Assembly (NCBI RefSeq): GCF_000378605.1
Contig: NZ_KB905156.1
Span: forward strand, 787,209 to 851,208
Reading direction: 5' to 3'
Source: Thioalkalivibrio sp. ALJ21
GTDB taxonomy: Bacteria > Pseudomonadota > Gammaproteobacteria > Ectothiorhodospirales > Ectothiorhodospiraceae
DNA length: 64,000 bases
Positions 1 to 9,514 of this stretch are shown piece after piece. The notes under the pieces are model-generated. The model did not search any database. It saw only the letters and a list, made by a program, of their open reading frames with translations, and was not told where the DNA came from. The stretch's first letter is position 1, and every line of letters begins with the position of its first letter. The translations under genes and the position numbers were made by a program.

Positions 1-4
1 AAGC

Positions 5-733
5 ATGCGACCCAGTGGCCGACAAGCCGACGAGATGCGCCCGGTGCGTTTTACCCGCCATTTCACCCGGCACGCGGAGGGTTCCGTGCTGGTGGAGTTC
101 GGCGACACCCGGGTGCTGTGCAACGCGACTATCGAGTCGCGCGTGCCGCCGTGGCTGAAGAACAAGGGTCGCGGCTGGGTGACGGCGGAGTACAGCATGC
201 TGCCGCGCTCCACGCATGACCGCATGGCGCGCGAGGCCGCTCGCGGCAAGCTGGGCGGGCGCACCATGGAGATCCAGCGCCTGATCGGCCGCTCCCTGCG
301 CGCCGTGGTTGACCTGGAGGCCCTGGGCGAGCGCCAGATCATCGTCGACTGCGACGTGATTCAGGCCGACGGCGGGACCCGTACCGCCTCGATCAGCGGC
401 GCCTATGTCGCCCTGCGCGATGCGATCCGCAAGGCGCGCGAACAGGGCATGATCCGCAAGGACCCGCTGCACGGGCACCTGGCGGCGATCTCCGTGGGCA
501 TCTTCAACGGCACGCCGGTACTCGACCTGGATTACGACGAGGACTCCCAGGCCGAGACCGACCTGAACCTGGTGATGAACGAGGCCGGCGGCGTGATCGA
601 GATCCAGGGGACGGCCGAGGGCCATGCCTTCCGCCGCGACGAGCTGAACCAGATGCTGGATCTCGGCGAGAAGGGCATCCAGCAGATCGTCGAGGCCCAG
701 CGGGCGGCGCTGGCCGAGGGAGACACTGATTGA
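5..733 (+). CDS. rph: ribonuclease PH
   Basis: Phosphorolytic 3'-5' exoribonuclease that trims tRNA 3' ends. The protein has 242 residues, close to the usual 238. It begins with the family's MRPSGR signature and carries the conserved [13 protein letters not shown] and [13 protein letters not shown] blocks, so the start at base 5 is secure even though its ribosome binding site lies outside the window. The last residues, EGDTD and the TGA stop, are encoded by the left terminus of the structured repeat that starts at 718, so the native C-terminus seems to have been replaced. It is followed by rdgB and hemW on the same strand, probably as one operon interrupted by the repeat. Confidence 0.97.
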   Translation: MRPSGRQADEMRPVRFTRHFTRHAEGSVLVEFGDTRVLCNATIESRVPPWLKNKGRGWVTAEYSMLPRSTHDRMAREAARGKLGGRTMEIQRLIGRSLRAVVDLEALGERQIIVDCDVIQADGGTRTASISGAYVALRDAIRKAREQGMIRKDPLHGHLAAISVGIFNGTPVLDLDYDEDSQAETDLNLVMNEAGGVIEIQGTAEGHAFRRDELNQMLDLGEKGIQQIVEAQRAALAEGDTD

Positions 734-999
734 TGGACACGTTCGCGTTGGCGCCCCATGTTTCCCGAGACCAGGCGCGGCGCGCAGTCGGTAGTGGTGC
801 TACCGGCAAGCGGCGCAACGCAGGATCGGGGAACATGGGGTGCCAACCCCACAAATTCTTGACGGACGGGGCTCGGCCGATTTTGCCCGCTGACTGCGTT
901 GCGGCTCGCTTATGTAGCTCGGCTACACGTCGCTCACCACGCCTTGTCAGCACGCAAAATCGACTCGAGCGCGAACGTGTCCATCAGTCAGTGTCTCCC
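718..999 (+). repeat. structured terminal-inverted-repeat element, copy 1
   Basis: This 282-bp element fills the rph-rdgB gap. Its ends are inverted repeats (GGGAGACACTGAT and ATCAGTCAGTGTCTCCC, imperfect), flanked by A on the left and T on the right. The next segments also pair, GGACACGTTCGCG with CGCGAACGTGTCC. Inside are two long arms. One joins GGCGCCCCATGTTT near 748 to AACATGGGGTGCC near 838 and encloses the hairpin CGGTAG/CTACCG. The other joins CTCGGCCGATTTTGC near 872 to GCAAAATCGACTCGAG near 954 and encloses GTAGC/GCTAC. Three more copies lie in the window. No transposase is present; a MITE-like origin is an inference. Orientation is sense relative to rph and rdgB. Confidence 0.9.
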
Positions 1000-1011
1000 T
1001 GGGGCTGAGTC

Positions 1012-1623
1012 ATGGACCCGTCCCGTCGCGTCGTCCTCGCCACCGGCAACCCCGGCAAGCTGCGCGAGATCCGGGCCCTGCTGGAACCGCTGGGGCTGGC
1101 GATCGAGCCGCAGTCGGAACACGCGGTGCCCGAGGCCGACGAGACCGGGCTGACCTTCGTCGAAAACGCGATCCTCAAGGCGCGCAACGCCGCGCAGCAT
1201 ACCGGCCTGCCCGCAATCGCCGATGACTCCGGCCTGGAGGTCGATGCCCTGCGCGGCCAGCCGGGCATCTACTCCGCGCGTTATGCGGGGCCGGAGGCGG
1301 ACGATGCCGCGAACAACGCCAGGCTGCTGGAGGCCCTGGCGGGTGTTCCCGAGGCCCAGCGAGCCGCGCGGTTTCGCGCAGTCGTCGTGTTTCTGGAGCA
1401 TGCCGAGGATCCTTCGCCGCTGATCGCCGAAGGGGTCTGGCCGGGTCGTATCGTCGAGCAGCCCAGCGGTGCCAACGGATTCGGCTACGACCCGCTGTTC
1501 TTTGTGCCCGAGGAGGGCTGCACCTCGGCCGAGCTGAGTCCGGAGGCCAAGAATCGCCTGAGCCATCGCGGCCAGGCCCTGGCCAAACTGGTGGCACAAC
1601 TGCGGGAACGTGCCGATCACTGA
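1012..1623 (+). CDS. rdgB: dITP/XTP pyrophosphatase (RdgB/HAM1)
   Basis: House-cleaning enzyme that hydrolyses XTP, dITP and ITP to monophosphates, keeping deaminated purines out of DNA and RNA. The 203-residue length fits the family. Visible motifs are TGNPGK near residue 11 (triphosphate binding), [12 protein letters not shown] near 70, and GFGYDPLF near 156, followed by the conserved SHRGQA stretch at the C-terminus. It starts 12 bases after repeat copy 1, so its ribosome binding region lies next to the repeat's right end. The rdgB-hemW pairing downstream is common in gammaproteobacteria. Confidence 0.96.
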   Translation: MDPSRRVVLATGNPGKLREIRALLEPLGLAIEPQSEHAVPEADETGLTFVENAILKARNAAQHTGLPAIADDSGLEVDALRGQPGIYSARYAGPEADDAANNARLLEALAGVPEAQRAARFRAVVVFLEHAEDPSPLIAEGVWPGRIVEQPSGANGFGYDPLFFVPEEGCTSAELSPEAKNRLSHRGQALAKLVAQLRERADH

Positions 1624-1644
1624 GCCGGCGCCTATGCTCGCGGC

Positions 1645-2847
1645 ATGAGCGCATTCCCGACCCCGCTGCCCCTAGCCCTGTACGTGCACCTGCCCTGGTG
1701 CGTGCGCAAGTGCCCGTACTGCGACTTCAACTCCCACGAGCCGCGGGGCGAGGCCCCGTTCGACGCGTATGTCGAGGCGCTGATGCGCGACCTCGAGTCG
1801 CAGCTGCCGGATGTCTGGGGGCGGCGCGTGGACAGCGTGTTCATCGGCGGCGGCACACCCAGCCTGTTCCCGCCCGAGGCGCTGGCGGACCTGCTCTCCG
1901 GTCTGCGTGCGCGGCTGCCCCTGCGCCCGGATGCCGAGATCACGCTGGAGGCCAACCCCGGCACCGCGGATCGCGCGTACTTCCGTGGCTACCGCGAGGC
2001 CGGGGTCAACCGACTGTCGCTGGGTATCCAGAGCTTCGACGACGCCATGCTCGAGCGACTGGGGCGTATCCATGGCGGGGCCGAGGCCCATGCCGCGGTC
2101 GAGCATGCCCGCGGTGCCGGGTTCGACAATATCAACCTGGATCTGATGTTCGGCCTGCCGCAGCAGTCCGTCGAGGCAGGGCTGGCGGATCTCCGGGCCG
2201 CGATCGAACAGGAACCCGAGCACATCTCCTGGTATCAGCTGACCCTGGAGCCCAATACCTATTTCGCAGCCCGGCCCCCGGTATTGCCGCCGGATTCCAC
2301 GATCGAGGAATTGTTCACACAAGGACAATGTGTGCTGGCTGCGGCTGGCTATACTCGATACGAGGTTTCCGCGTACGCCACGAGGGGGCGGGAATGCCGG
2401 CACAACCGCAACTACTGGACGTTCGGCGACTACCTCGGCATCGGGGCCGGGGCCCACGGCAAGCTGACGTTGCCGTCCCAGGGGAGGGTGCTGCGGCGGA
2501 CCAAGCCGCGTCAGCCCGCAGCCTACCTGGAGACGCCCGAGCAGCACCGCGACCAGGCAGTCCCCGAGGCCGAACTCCCGTTCGAGTTCATGCTCAACGC
2601 GTTGCGGCTGGTCGAGGGAGTGCCCGCGCATTGCTTCGAGGAGCGCTGCGGTCTGGACCTGGCTGCGCTGGAGCCGGCCCTGGACACGCTGCGGGCAGAG
2701 GGTCTGCTGGTGCCCGATCCGCAGCGCCTGCAGCCGACCGAACGCGGCCTGGCCTTTCTCAATGACATTCTGGAGCGTTTTTTGTCGGATGCGGCGGGTG
2801 TGACAGCCGGGACCCAGGTCATTGTGGGTCCGGAGGAGGTGCGGTGA
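1645..2847 (+). CDS. hemW: heme chaperone HemW, radical SAM protein
   Basis: Radical-SAM family protein related to coproporphyrinogen III dehydrogenase HemN. HemW itself is regarded as a heme-trafficking chaperone. The 400-residue protein has the cluster motif C19-x3-C23-x2-C26 within LPWCVRKCPYC, the GGGTPSL glycine motif near residue 69, and a C-terminal HemN-type domain. The single tyrosine before the CxxxCxxC motif and the lack of an N-terminal extension favour HemW over HemN. Its stop overlaps the start of the following small gene, implying translational coupling. Confidence 0.92.
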   Translation: MSAFPTPLPLALYVHLPWCVRKCPYCDFNSHEPRGEAPFDAYVEALMRDLESQLPDVWGRRVDSVFIGGGTPSLFPPEALADLLSGLRARLPLRPDAEITLEANPGTADRAYFRGYREAGVNRLSLGIQSFDDAMLERLGRIHGGAEAHAAVEHARGAGFDNINLDLMFGLPQQSVEAGLADLRAAIEQEPEHISWYQLTLEPNTYFAARPPVLPPDSTIEELFTQGQCVLAAAGYTRYEVSAYATRGRECRHNRNYWTFGDYLGIGAGAHGKLTLPSQGRVLRRTKPRQPAAYLETPEQHRDQAVPEAELPFEFMLNALRLVEGVPAHCFEERCGLDLAALEPALDTLRAEGLLVPDPQRLQPTERGLAFLNDILERFLSDAAGVTAGTQVIVGPEEVR

Positions 2848-3041
2848 TGCGACCGGTGGAGTTTGTCGGCTTTACCTGCCCCTGGTGTGGCGAACCGGGC
2901 GAGACGACGGTGGATATGGTCAGCGCGGACCGGGAATGGATCGAGGACTGTGCCGTGTGCTGCGCGCCCATCGTGTTTCGGCGCGTCGAGGCCCCGGATG
3001 CCGAGATCCCGCAGGTGGAGGCCATTCGGGAGGGCGGATGA
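2847..3041 (+). CDS. CPXCG-motif cysteine-rich small protein
   Basis: Small 64-residue protein with CPWCG near the N-terminus and CAVCC about 30 residues later, a probable four-cysteine metal knuckle. It matches the family called CPXCG motif-containing cysteine-rich protein, whose function is unknown. An AGGAG-like site lies at about 2831-2836. The ATG at 2847 overlaps the hemW TGA; a GTG at 2844 is an alternative start. The stop codon overlaps the ATG of the next gene, so hemW, this gene and the Rof-like gene are translationally coupled. Confidence 0.8.
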   Translation: MRPVEFVGFTCPWCGEPGETTVDMVSADREWIEDCAVCCAPIVFRRVEAPDAEIPQVEAIREGG

Positions 3042-3286
3042 GTGTGACCCCGCCGTATACGCCGATCGCCTGCGAGCGCTACTCTGAGCTGGAGTTGGCG
3101 ATTCTGCGCGGGCAGCACCTGCGCACCCACTGGCGCCGGGGCGAAATGGATCGGATTGCGGTGGTGCGGCCCCTGGATTTGCGCACCCGGCGCGGGGCCG
3201 AGTACCTGATCCTGCGCGACGCCGAGGGTCGGCGCCAGTGGTGGCGGCTGGACCGCCTGGTCAGCTTCGAGCCGGTGCCCGGCTGA
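3038..3286 (+). CDS. rof: Rho-binding antiterminator, Rof-like
   Basis: This 82-residue protein resembles Rof (YaeO), a small Sm-fold protein that binds Rho and inhibits termination. The pattern is typical: a short lead ending in PIACERYSELELAI, a basic central strand around LRTHW, then EYLILRDAEGRRQWWRLDRLVSF. The ATG overlaps the stop of the CPXCG gene. The gene converges tail to tail with rho, with about 40 bases between the stops, so inhibitor and target are direct neighbours. A second, broken homologue lies at 42244. Function is inferred from similarity recognised by eye. Confidence 0.75.
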   Translation: MSVTPPYTPIACERYSELELAILRGQHLRTHWRRGEMDRIAVVRPLDLRTRRGAEYLILRDAEGRRQWWRLDRLVSFEPVPG

Positions 3287-3326
3287 TACGCCGTCCTTGC
3301 ACGGCGACCGCCTGGCCCGCTTCGCG

Positions 3327-4586
<1,260 letters not shown>

Positions 4587-4759
4587 TCGTGGGGTGCTGT
4601 GTTCAACGTGGATGATCGGCGACCGGGGATGGCCGCTCGGCTTGCCTTGGATTGAGTATCGGGGGCAGGTAGCGGTCTGGCGACCGCCTGAACTAAACCG
4701 ATGGTAAGCGACGCGCCCGCTTGGGGCAAGGCCTGGTGGCGTCGTTTTTTTGGTACTGC

Positions 4760-4789
4760 TACCCCGGGGCCGCACGCGGCCCCGGGGTA
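4760..4789 (-). terminator. strong GC hairpin downstream of trxA
   Basis: A perfect inverted repeat: 14-base arms TACCCCGGGGCCGC and GCGGCCCCGGGGTA with a minimal loop. It begins 7 bases after the trxA stop. No U-tract follows on the minus strand (that side is A-rich in the RNA), so it is not a classical Rho-independent terminator. It may protect the trxA mRNA 3' end or separate trxA from rho. Confidence 0.6.
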
Positions 4790-4796
4790 TGCCGGA

Positions 4797-5123
4797 TCAG
4801 AGGTGCTGGTCCAGGAAGGCGGTCAGCTGCGACTTGGACAGCGCGCCGACCTTGGTGGCTTCGACATCGCCATTCTTGAACAGCATCAGCGTCGGGATCC
4901 CGCGAATGCCGTACTTCGGCGGCGTGGACGGGTTCTCGTCGATGTTCAGCTTGGCGACTTTGACCTTGCCGGCGTATTCTTCGGCGATTTCATCCAGAAT
5001 GGGGGCGATCATCTTGCAGGGCCCGCACCACTCGGCCCAGTAGTCCACCAGGACTGGCTGATCCGCCTTCAGGACGTCTTCGTCGAAACCGGCGTCCGAC
5101 GTGTACACAATTTTGTCGCTCAC
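4797..5123 (-). CDS. trxA: thioredoxin 1
   Basis: Cytosolic dithiol-disulfide oxidoreductase of 108 residues, the standard thioredoxin length. The active site WCGPC is at residues 32-36, preceded by VLVDYWAE, and the cis-proline segment [14 protein letters not shown] is present. It is divergent from rhlB, with about 105 bases of shared promoter region. A strong hairpin follows the stop. The trxA-rho order is widespread in gammaproteobacteria. Confidence 0.97.
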   Translation of the reverse strand: MSDKIVYTSDAGFDEDVLKADQPVLVDYWAEWCGPCKMIAPILDEIAEEYAGKVKVAKLNIDENPSTPPKYGIRGIPTLMLFKNGDVEATKVGALSKSQLTAFLDQHL

Positions 5124-5228
5124 TCCGAGCCCTCATCACTTGGGTTGGGGGAACAGCCCGCAACGCCGGCTGCACGGCTCTTACTATCGACGATGATCGC
5201 CAGACAGTTCAAGTAATAGAGGATTCAC

Positions 5229-6563
5229 ATGACCGATCCCGCGCAGGAAACGCCCCGCTTCGACCAGCTTGATCTGCCCGAGGCCGTACAGGCGGGTATC
5301 CGCGCCACCGGTTTCGAGACCTGTACGCCGATCCAGGCGCTGACCCTGCCCATTGCGCTGGCCGGGCGGGATGTCGCCGGGCAGGCGCAGACCGGCACGG
5401 GCAAGACGGCGGCCTTTCTGATCGCCACCTTCAACCGTCTGCTGCGCCAGGCGCCCGCGCCCGATCGCCGGGCGACCGATGTGCGCGCCCTGATCGTCGC
5501 CCCGACGCGTGAACTCGCCATCCAGATCCACAAGGATGCCGAGATGCTGGGGCGCGAAACCGGGCTCAAGCTGGCGCTGGCCTATGGCGGTACCGGCTAC
5601 GACAGCCAGCGCGAACAGCTGGAGGCCGGAGCCGACATCCTGATCGGCACGCCGGGACGGATCATCGACTACTTCAAGCAGAAGGTGTTCGGGCTCAAGC
5701 ACACCGAGGTGGTGGTGCTGGACGAGGCGGATCGCATGTTCGATCTTGGCTTCATCAAGGACGTGCGCTTCCTGATGCGTCGCTGCGCCCCGGCCAGCGA
5801 GCGGCTGTCCATGCTGTTCTCGGCCACGCTGTCGCTGCGCGTGATGGAGCTGGCCTATGAGCACATGAACAACCCGGAAAAGGTCCAGGTCGAGGCCGAG
5901 ACCCTGACCGCGGATCGCGTGCGCCAGATGATCTACTACCCGGCGAACGAAGAGAAGATCCCGCTGCTGCTGGGACTTGCGCGCGATCTCAAGCCGGAGC
6001 GTGCCATCGTGTTCGTGAACACCAAGCACGGTGCCGAGAAGGTCTGTGACTGGCTGAATGCGAACGGGCAGAAAGCGGCGCTGCTCTCGGGCGATGTGCC
6101 GCAGAAGAAGCGCTCGAGCCTGCTGGAGCGCTTTACCGCGGGCGAGTACACCTTTCTCGTGGCGACCGACGTTGCGGCGCGCGGGCTGCACATCCCGGCC
6201 GTGACCCATGTGTTCAACTTTGATCTGCCGCAGTCGGGCGAGGACTATGTGCACCGTATCGGGCGCACGGCGCGCGCCGGGGCCGAGGGCGACGCCATCA
6301 GTTTCGGCTGCGAGGACTCCGCGTTCTATCTGCCGGACATCGAGTCCTATCTCGGCGAGCGCATCCCCACCGAGACCGTGGATCCCGCAGCCCTGTTCAG
6401 CGACCCGGTGCGCCCGAAGCCGCGCCCGCGCAAGCCGCGCGATGACCGGCGCGGCGGTGGTCGCGGGGGCAGCGGACGCGGTGGCTCGCACGGGTCGGGC
6501 AAGCCGTCGGGTGGCGGTGGCCATCGTCGTCGCAGCGGGGGCGACAAGCCAAAGGGCCCCTGA
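5229..6563 (+). CDS. rhlB: DEAD-box ATP-dependent RNA helicase RhlB
   Basis: RNA helicase, in enterobacteria part of the RNA degradosome. The 444-residue protein has all core motifs: the Q-motif region FETCTPIQ near 30, Walker A AQTGTGKT at 53-60, PTREL, TPGR, DEAD near 165, SAT, and HRIGRTAR. The C-terminal 60 residues are basic and glycine/arginine-rich (repeats of RGG and GSG type), a probable RNA-binding tail. Its location beside divergent trxA and rho matches the enteric arrangement and supports RhlB rather than another DEAD-box paralogue. Confidence 0.93.
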   Translation: MTDPAQETPRFDQLDLPEAVQAGIRATGFETCTPIQALTLPIALAGRDVAGQAQTGTGKTAAFLIATFNRLLRQAPAPDRRATDVRALIVAPTRELAIQIHKDAEMLGRETGLKLALAYGGTGYDSQREQLEAGADILIGTPGRIIDYFKQKVFGLKHTEVVVLDEADRMFDLGFIKDVRFLMRRCAPASERLSMLFSATLSLRVMELAYEHMNNPEKVQVEAETLTADRVRQMIYYPANEEKIPLLLGLARDLKPERAIVFVNTKHGAEKVCDWLNANGQKAALLSGDVPQKKRSSLLERFTAGEYTFLVATDVAARGLHIPAVTHVFNFDLPQSGEDYVHRIGRTARAGAEGDAISFGCEDSAFYLPDIESYLGERIPTETVDPAALFSDPVRPKPRPRKPRDDRRGGGRGGSGRGGSHGSGKPSGGGGHRRRSGGDKPKGP

Positions 6564-6605
6564 GCCGTTCTGCGAACGGGCGCAAGAGGGAAAGGCAGGC
6601 GGAAA

Positions 6606-6681
6606 TGGTGCCGACGGCAGGAGTCGAACCTGCGACCTATCGATTACGAATCGATTGCTCTACCAACTGAGCTACGTCGGC
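6606..6681 (-). tRNA. tRNA-Thr (anticodon CGU)
   Basis: Read on the minus strand this is a full cloverleaf with acceptor GCCGACG pairing with CGTCGGC and an encoded CCA end. The D-arm contains AGCTCAGTTGGTAGAGC, the anticodon loop is TTCGTAA, and the T-arm has GGTTCGACTCC. The anticodon CGT reads ACG. It sits between rhlB and the Fur-like gene. Confidence 0.96.
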
Positions 6682-6750
6682 GAAGCGCGCCATAATAGCG
6701 GGGGTGGGGCTCGACAACAATCCCGCGCGACCGGCAGCGCGGGTTCCGGA

Positions 6751-7188
6751 TCAGGCCTTGCGGTCGCTGACCCGGATAATCACGTCCACACCCAGCAGTT
6801 CCTTGCCTTCCGGCAGCGGGGGCAGGTGCGAGATATCGACCCGCGCGGGATCGACATCTTCCAGCTCGCCGGTGTCGGTGTGGAACAGGTGATGGTGCGG
6901 ATTCAGGTTGGAGTCGTAGAACAGCTTGGTCGGATCGATCACGACCTCGCGCACCAGGCCCTTCTCCGCAAACAGCTTGAGCGTGTTGTAGACCGTGGCC
7001 TTGGAGACGCGCGACGAATGCTGCACCAGGCGGCCGAGGATTTGTTCGGCGCTCAGATGCTGATGGCGCGCGAACATCACGCGGGCGATCTCCACGCGCT
7101 GTTCGGTCGGAGAGATCGCATGTTCGCGCAGCAGCGCGCGGGCGTCGTCGACGTCCAGCAGATTCGGATTGTCAGATATAGCAGACAT
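6751..7188 (-). CDS. Fur-family regulator without cysteines (Irr/PerR-like)
   Basis: DNA-binding metalloregulator of 145 residues. The N-terminal winged helix contains the Fur-family recognition stretch SKATVYNTLKLFAEKGL near residues 62-78. A histidine cluster, HHH at 98-100, stands where Fur and Irr carry regulatory metal or heme ligands. The protein has no cysteine at all, so the structural CxxC zinc sites of Fur, Zur and PerR are missing; that and the HHH cluster resemble Irr-type proteins. Ligand and targets cannot be told from sequence. It lies between two tRNA genes on the same strand, with an AT-rich promoter region around 7190-7210. Confidence 0.82.
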   Translation of the reverse strand: MSAISDNPNLLDVDDARALLREHAISPTEQRVEIARVMFARHQHLSAEQILGRLVQHSSRVSKATVYNTLKLFAEKGLVREVVIDPTKLFYDSNLNPHHHLFHTDTGELEDVDPARVDISHLPPLPEGKELLGVDVIIRVSDRKA

Positions 7189-7272
7189 ATTCCGGACAAT
7201 ATAACAGCTGCTGGATCACGTCCAGATCACGTCAGTCCGATGGGGGTCCGGAGGCGCAAGCCTCTGATAGAA

Positions 7273-7346
7273 TGGAGCGGGTGATGGGAATCGAACCCAC
7301 ATTAAGAGCTTGGGAAGCTCCCGTTCTACCATTGAACTACACCCGC
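7273..7346 (-). tRNA. tRNA-Gly (anticodon CCC)
   Basis: On the minus strand a 74-base cloverleaf including the encoded CCA. The acceptor GCGGGTG pairs with CACCCGC, the anticodon loop is TTCCCAA, and the T-arm contains GGTTCGATTCC. The anticodon CCC reads GGG. It lies just upstream of and divergent from thiS. Confidence 0.95.
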
Positions 7347-7411
7347 TTGAGTCGGCGATTGTAGGTCTTGTTGGCCTCCGGCTCAACGGCAAAGTGACCA
7401 GTCGAAGAACT

Positions 7412-7618
7412 ATGCAGATTCAGCTGAACGGCGAACCCTTCGAACTCCCGGAAGATGGCGAGGCCACCCTGGCTGCGCTGATCGAGGCACGAGGCCTGGG
7501 TGGCCACCGCCTGGCGGTGGAGGTCAACGAGGAACTGGTGCCGCGCAGCGAGCACGCCGCGCACCCGTTGCATCCCGGCGATCGCGTGGAGATCGTACAG
7601 GCGATTGGGGGCGGTTGA
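7412..7618 (+). CDS. thiS: thiamine biosynthesis sulfur carrier ThiS
   Basis: Ubiquitin-like sulfur carrier of 68 residues whose C-terminal glycines (AIGGG) are thiocarboxylated and deliver sulfur to ThiG for thiazole formation. It begins [12 protein letters not shown] and ends exactly at the diglycine, as the family requires. thiG follows 43 bases downstream. Only about 65 bases separate it from tRNA-Gly, which leaves no room for a TPP riboswitch on this side. Confidence 0.94.
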   Translation: MQIQLNGEPFELPEDGEATLAALIEARGLGGHRLAVEVNEELVPRSEHAAHPLHPGDRVEIVQAIGGG

Positions 7619-7661
7619 GTCCGAGTCGCCGTCCGTAACTACTTTCAACGAAGGAATCACC

Positions 7662-8468
7662 ATGACCGAATCGGCCGCTGCGTCTGCCGACGACCTCTTC
7701 CGCGTGGGTTCACGCGAGTTCACCTCCCGTCTGTTGGTGGGCACTGGAAAGTATCGTGACCTCGATCAGACCCGTGATGCCATCGAGGCCAGCGGGGCGG
7801 AGATCGTCACGGTCGCGATCCGCCGCACCAACATCGGCCAGAATCCGGACGAGCCCAACCTGCTGGACGTGATCTCGCCGGAGCGCTACACGCTGCTGCC
7901 GAACACGGCCGGCTGCTTTACCGCCGATGACGCGATCCGTACATGCCGTCTGGCGCGCGAGCTGCTGGACGGCCACAGCCTGGTGAAGCTGGAGGTGCTG
8001 GGCGACGAGAAGACCCTGTATCCGGACGCGTTCGAGACCGTGAAGGCCGCGGAGATCCTGGTGGCCGAGGGCTTCGACGTGATGGTCTACACGACGGATG
8101 ACCCGCTGCTGGCCCGGCGTCTGGAGGACATCGGCTGTCAGGCGATCATGCCGCTGGCCGCCCCGATCGGCTCCGGGCTGGGCATCCAGAACCGCTACAA
8201 CATCCGCGAGATCGTCGAAAACGCCAAGGTGCCGGTGCTGGTCGACGCCGGCGTGGGCACGGCCTCGGACGCCTCGATCGCGATGGAGCTGGGCTGCGAC
8301 GGCGTGCTGATGAATACGGCCATCGCGGCTGCCGAGGACCCGGTGATGATGGCCTCGGCCATGCGTCACGCGATCATCGCCGGGCGTCAGGCCTACCGTG
8401 CCGGGCGCATGGCGCCGCGGCGCTACGCCTCGGCCTCCTCGCCGCAGACCGGCCTGTTCTTCAGCTGA
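7662..8468 (+). CDS. thiG: thiazole synthase ThiG
   Basis: Forms the thiazole phosphate of thiamine from deoxyxylulose phosphate, dehydroglycine and ThiS thiocarboxylate. The 268-residue TIM-barrel protein has [10 protein letters not shown] near residue 22, [11 protein letters not shown] near 85, the Schiff-base lysine segment VKLEVLGD near 110, and the phosphate-binding GIQNRYNI and [10 protein letters not shown] loops. Start is the ATG after AAGGAATCACC. The TGA stop directly abuts repeat copy 2, whose flanking A is the last base of the stop codon. Confidence 0.96.
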   Translation: MTESAAASADDLFRVGSREFTSRLLVGTGKYRDLDQTRDAIEASGAEIVTVAIRRTNIGQNPDEPNLLDVISPERYTLLPNTAGCFTADDAIRTCRLARELLDGHSLVKLEVLGDEKTLYPDAFETVKAAEILVAEGFDVMVYTTDDPLLARRLEDIGCQAIMPLAAPIGSGLGIQNRYNIREIVENAKVPVLVDAGVGTASDASIAMELGCDGVLMNTAIAAAEDPVMMASAMRHAIIAGRQAYRAGRMAPRRYASASSPQTGLFFS

Positions 8469-8780
8469 GGGAGACACTGATCAATGTACACACTCGCGTT
8501 GGTACCCCAGGTTTTCCGAGGCAAGACGCGTCGCGCAGCGGGTAGTGGTTCTACCCGCCCGTTCTTGATTGAATCGGGGCGCAACGCAGGATCGGGGAAC
8601 CTGGGGTGCCAACCCCACAACTTAATGAACGAAGGGGCTCGGCCGCCCGTTGTTATCAAAAACGGGCGCGCGCACTGCGTTGCGGCTCCCTTGTGCAGAA
8701 TGACTGCACGGCGGTCACCGCGCCTTGTTCGCACGCAAAAGCGACGAAGCAGCGAGCGTGTACATTGGTCAGTGTCTCCC
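8469..8780 (+). repeat. structured terminal-inverted-repeat element, copy 2
   Basis: At 312 bp this is the longest of the four copies. It occupies the whole thiG-trmB gap in the same sense orientation as copy 1. The termini pair (GGGAGACACTGA with TCAGTGTCTCCC). The first arm reads ACCCCAGGTTTTCC against GGGGAACCTGGGGT; compared with copy 1, a T-A pair has become G-C. The inner hairpin is CGGGTAG/CTACCCG, and the distal hairpin is GTGCAG/CTGCAC. Extra length lies in loops, for example near 8563-8577. No other feature is seen in this stretch. Confidence 0.9.
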
Positions 8781-8785
8781 TGGGC

Positions 8786-9508
8786 ATGAGCGAACCCGCT
8801 GATTCCGTTCCCGACGACAAGCCCTTTTACCGGCGTATCCGCAGTTTCGTGCGCCGCGAGGGGCGGCTGACGCCGGGCCAGCAGCGCGCGCTGGACGAGC
8901 TGCTGCCGCGCTTCGGGCTCGCGTTGCCGGAGCCCGCGGCGCCGCTGGACCTGGCGGCCGTCTTCGGTCGCCAGGCGCCGGTCACGCTGGAGATCGGTTT
9001 TGGCGATGGCGAGAGCCTGGCCGAACAGGCGGCGCAGAATCCGGGGCGCGATTACATCGGCACCGAGGTCCATCGCCCGGGCGTGGGTCACCTGCTGCGC
9101 GAGGTGGAGCAGCGCGGCCTGACCAACGTGCGCGTCTCCGACCACGATGCCGTGGAGTTGCTGGAGCACTACATCGCGCCGGCGGCCCTGGACGGCGTGC
9201 AGGTGTATTTCCCCGACCCCTGGCACAAGAAGCGCCACCACAAGCGCCGCCTGATCCAGCCGCCGTTCGTGCGTCTGCTGGCCTCGCGCATGCGTCCGGG
9301 CGGGCGGCTGCATCTGGCGACCGACTGGGCCGAATACGCCGAGCACATGATGGCGGTACTGGAAGAGTGCGCGCCGTGGTTCGAGCCGGACGGCCCGGTG
9401 CCGGCCCCGGGGCGGCCGCCGGAACGCCCGGTCACCAAGTTCGAGCGCCGCGGCGAGCGGCGCGGTCACGCGGTGGCCGACCTGCTCTACCGGCGGACCA
9501 ACGCCTGA
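8786..9508 (+). CDS. trmB: tRNA (guanine-N7-)-methyltransferase
   Basis: SAM-dependent enzyme that makes m7G46 in tRNA. With the ATG at 8786 the protein has 240 residues. It shows LEIGFGDGESL (SAM motif I) near residue 72, the acidic IGTEVHRPG strand, the PDPWHKKRHHKRR signature near 148, and the C-terminal TKFERRGERRGH motif typical of TrmB. The start lies 5 bases after the end of repeat copy 2, so initiation signals overlap the repeat's terminus (GTGTCTCCC). It may be cotranscribed with thiSG through the repeat. Confidence 0.95.
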   Translation: MSEPADSVPDDKPFYRRIRSFVRREGRLTPGQQRALDELLPRFGLALPEPAAPLDLAAVFGRQAPVTLEIGFGDGESLAEQAAQNPGRDYIGTEVHRPGVGHLLREVEQRGLTNVRVSDHDAVELLEHYIAPAALDGVQVYFPDPWHKKRHHKRRLIQPPFVRLLASRMRPGGRLHLATDWAEYAEHMMAVLEECAPWFEPDGPVPAPGRPPERPVTKFERRGERRGHAVADLLYRRTNA

Positions 9509-9514
9509 CGGGCC

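Noticed and set aside
730-1008. An open reading frame running through the repeat copies with recognisable similarity between copies (for example RNAGSGN followed by MGCQP or LGCQP).
   Set aside because: Copy lengths differ by 14 and 30 bases and copy 3 changes frame in the middle. There is no consistent ribosome binding site, and substitutions follow base pairing instead of codon positions. Similar peptides are expected from any repeat.
4587-4775. N-terminal extension of Rho by about 63 residues.
   Set aside because: The extension has no similarity to Rho and the ATG at 4586 gives the exact E. coli length of 419 residues.
7347-7411. Possible TPP riboswitch before thiS.
   Set aside because: Only about 65 bases lie between tRNA-Gly and thiS and no THI-box motif (CUGAGA) is seen.
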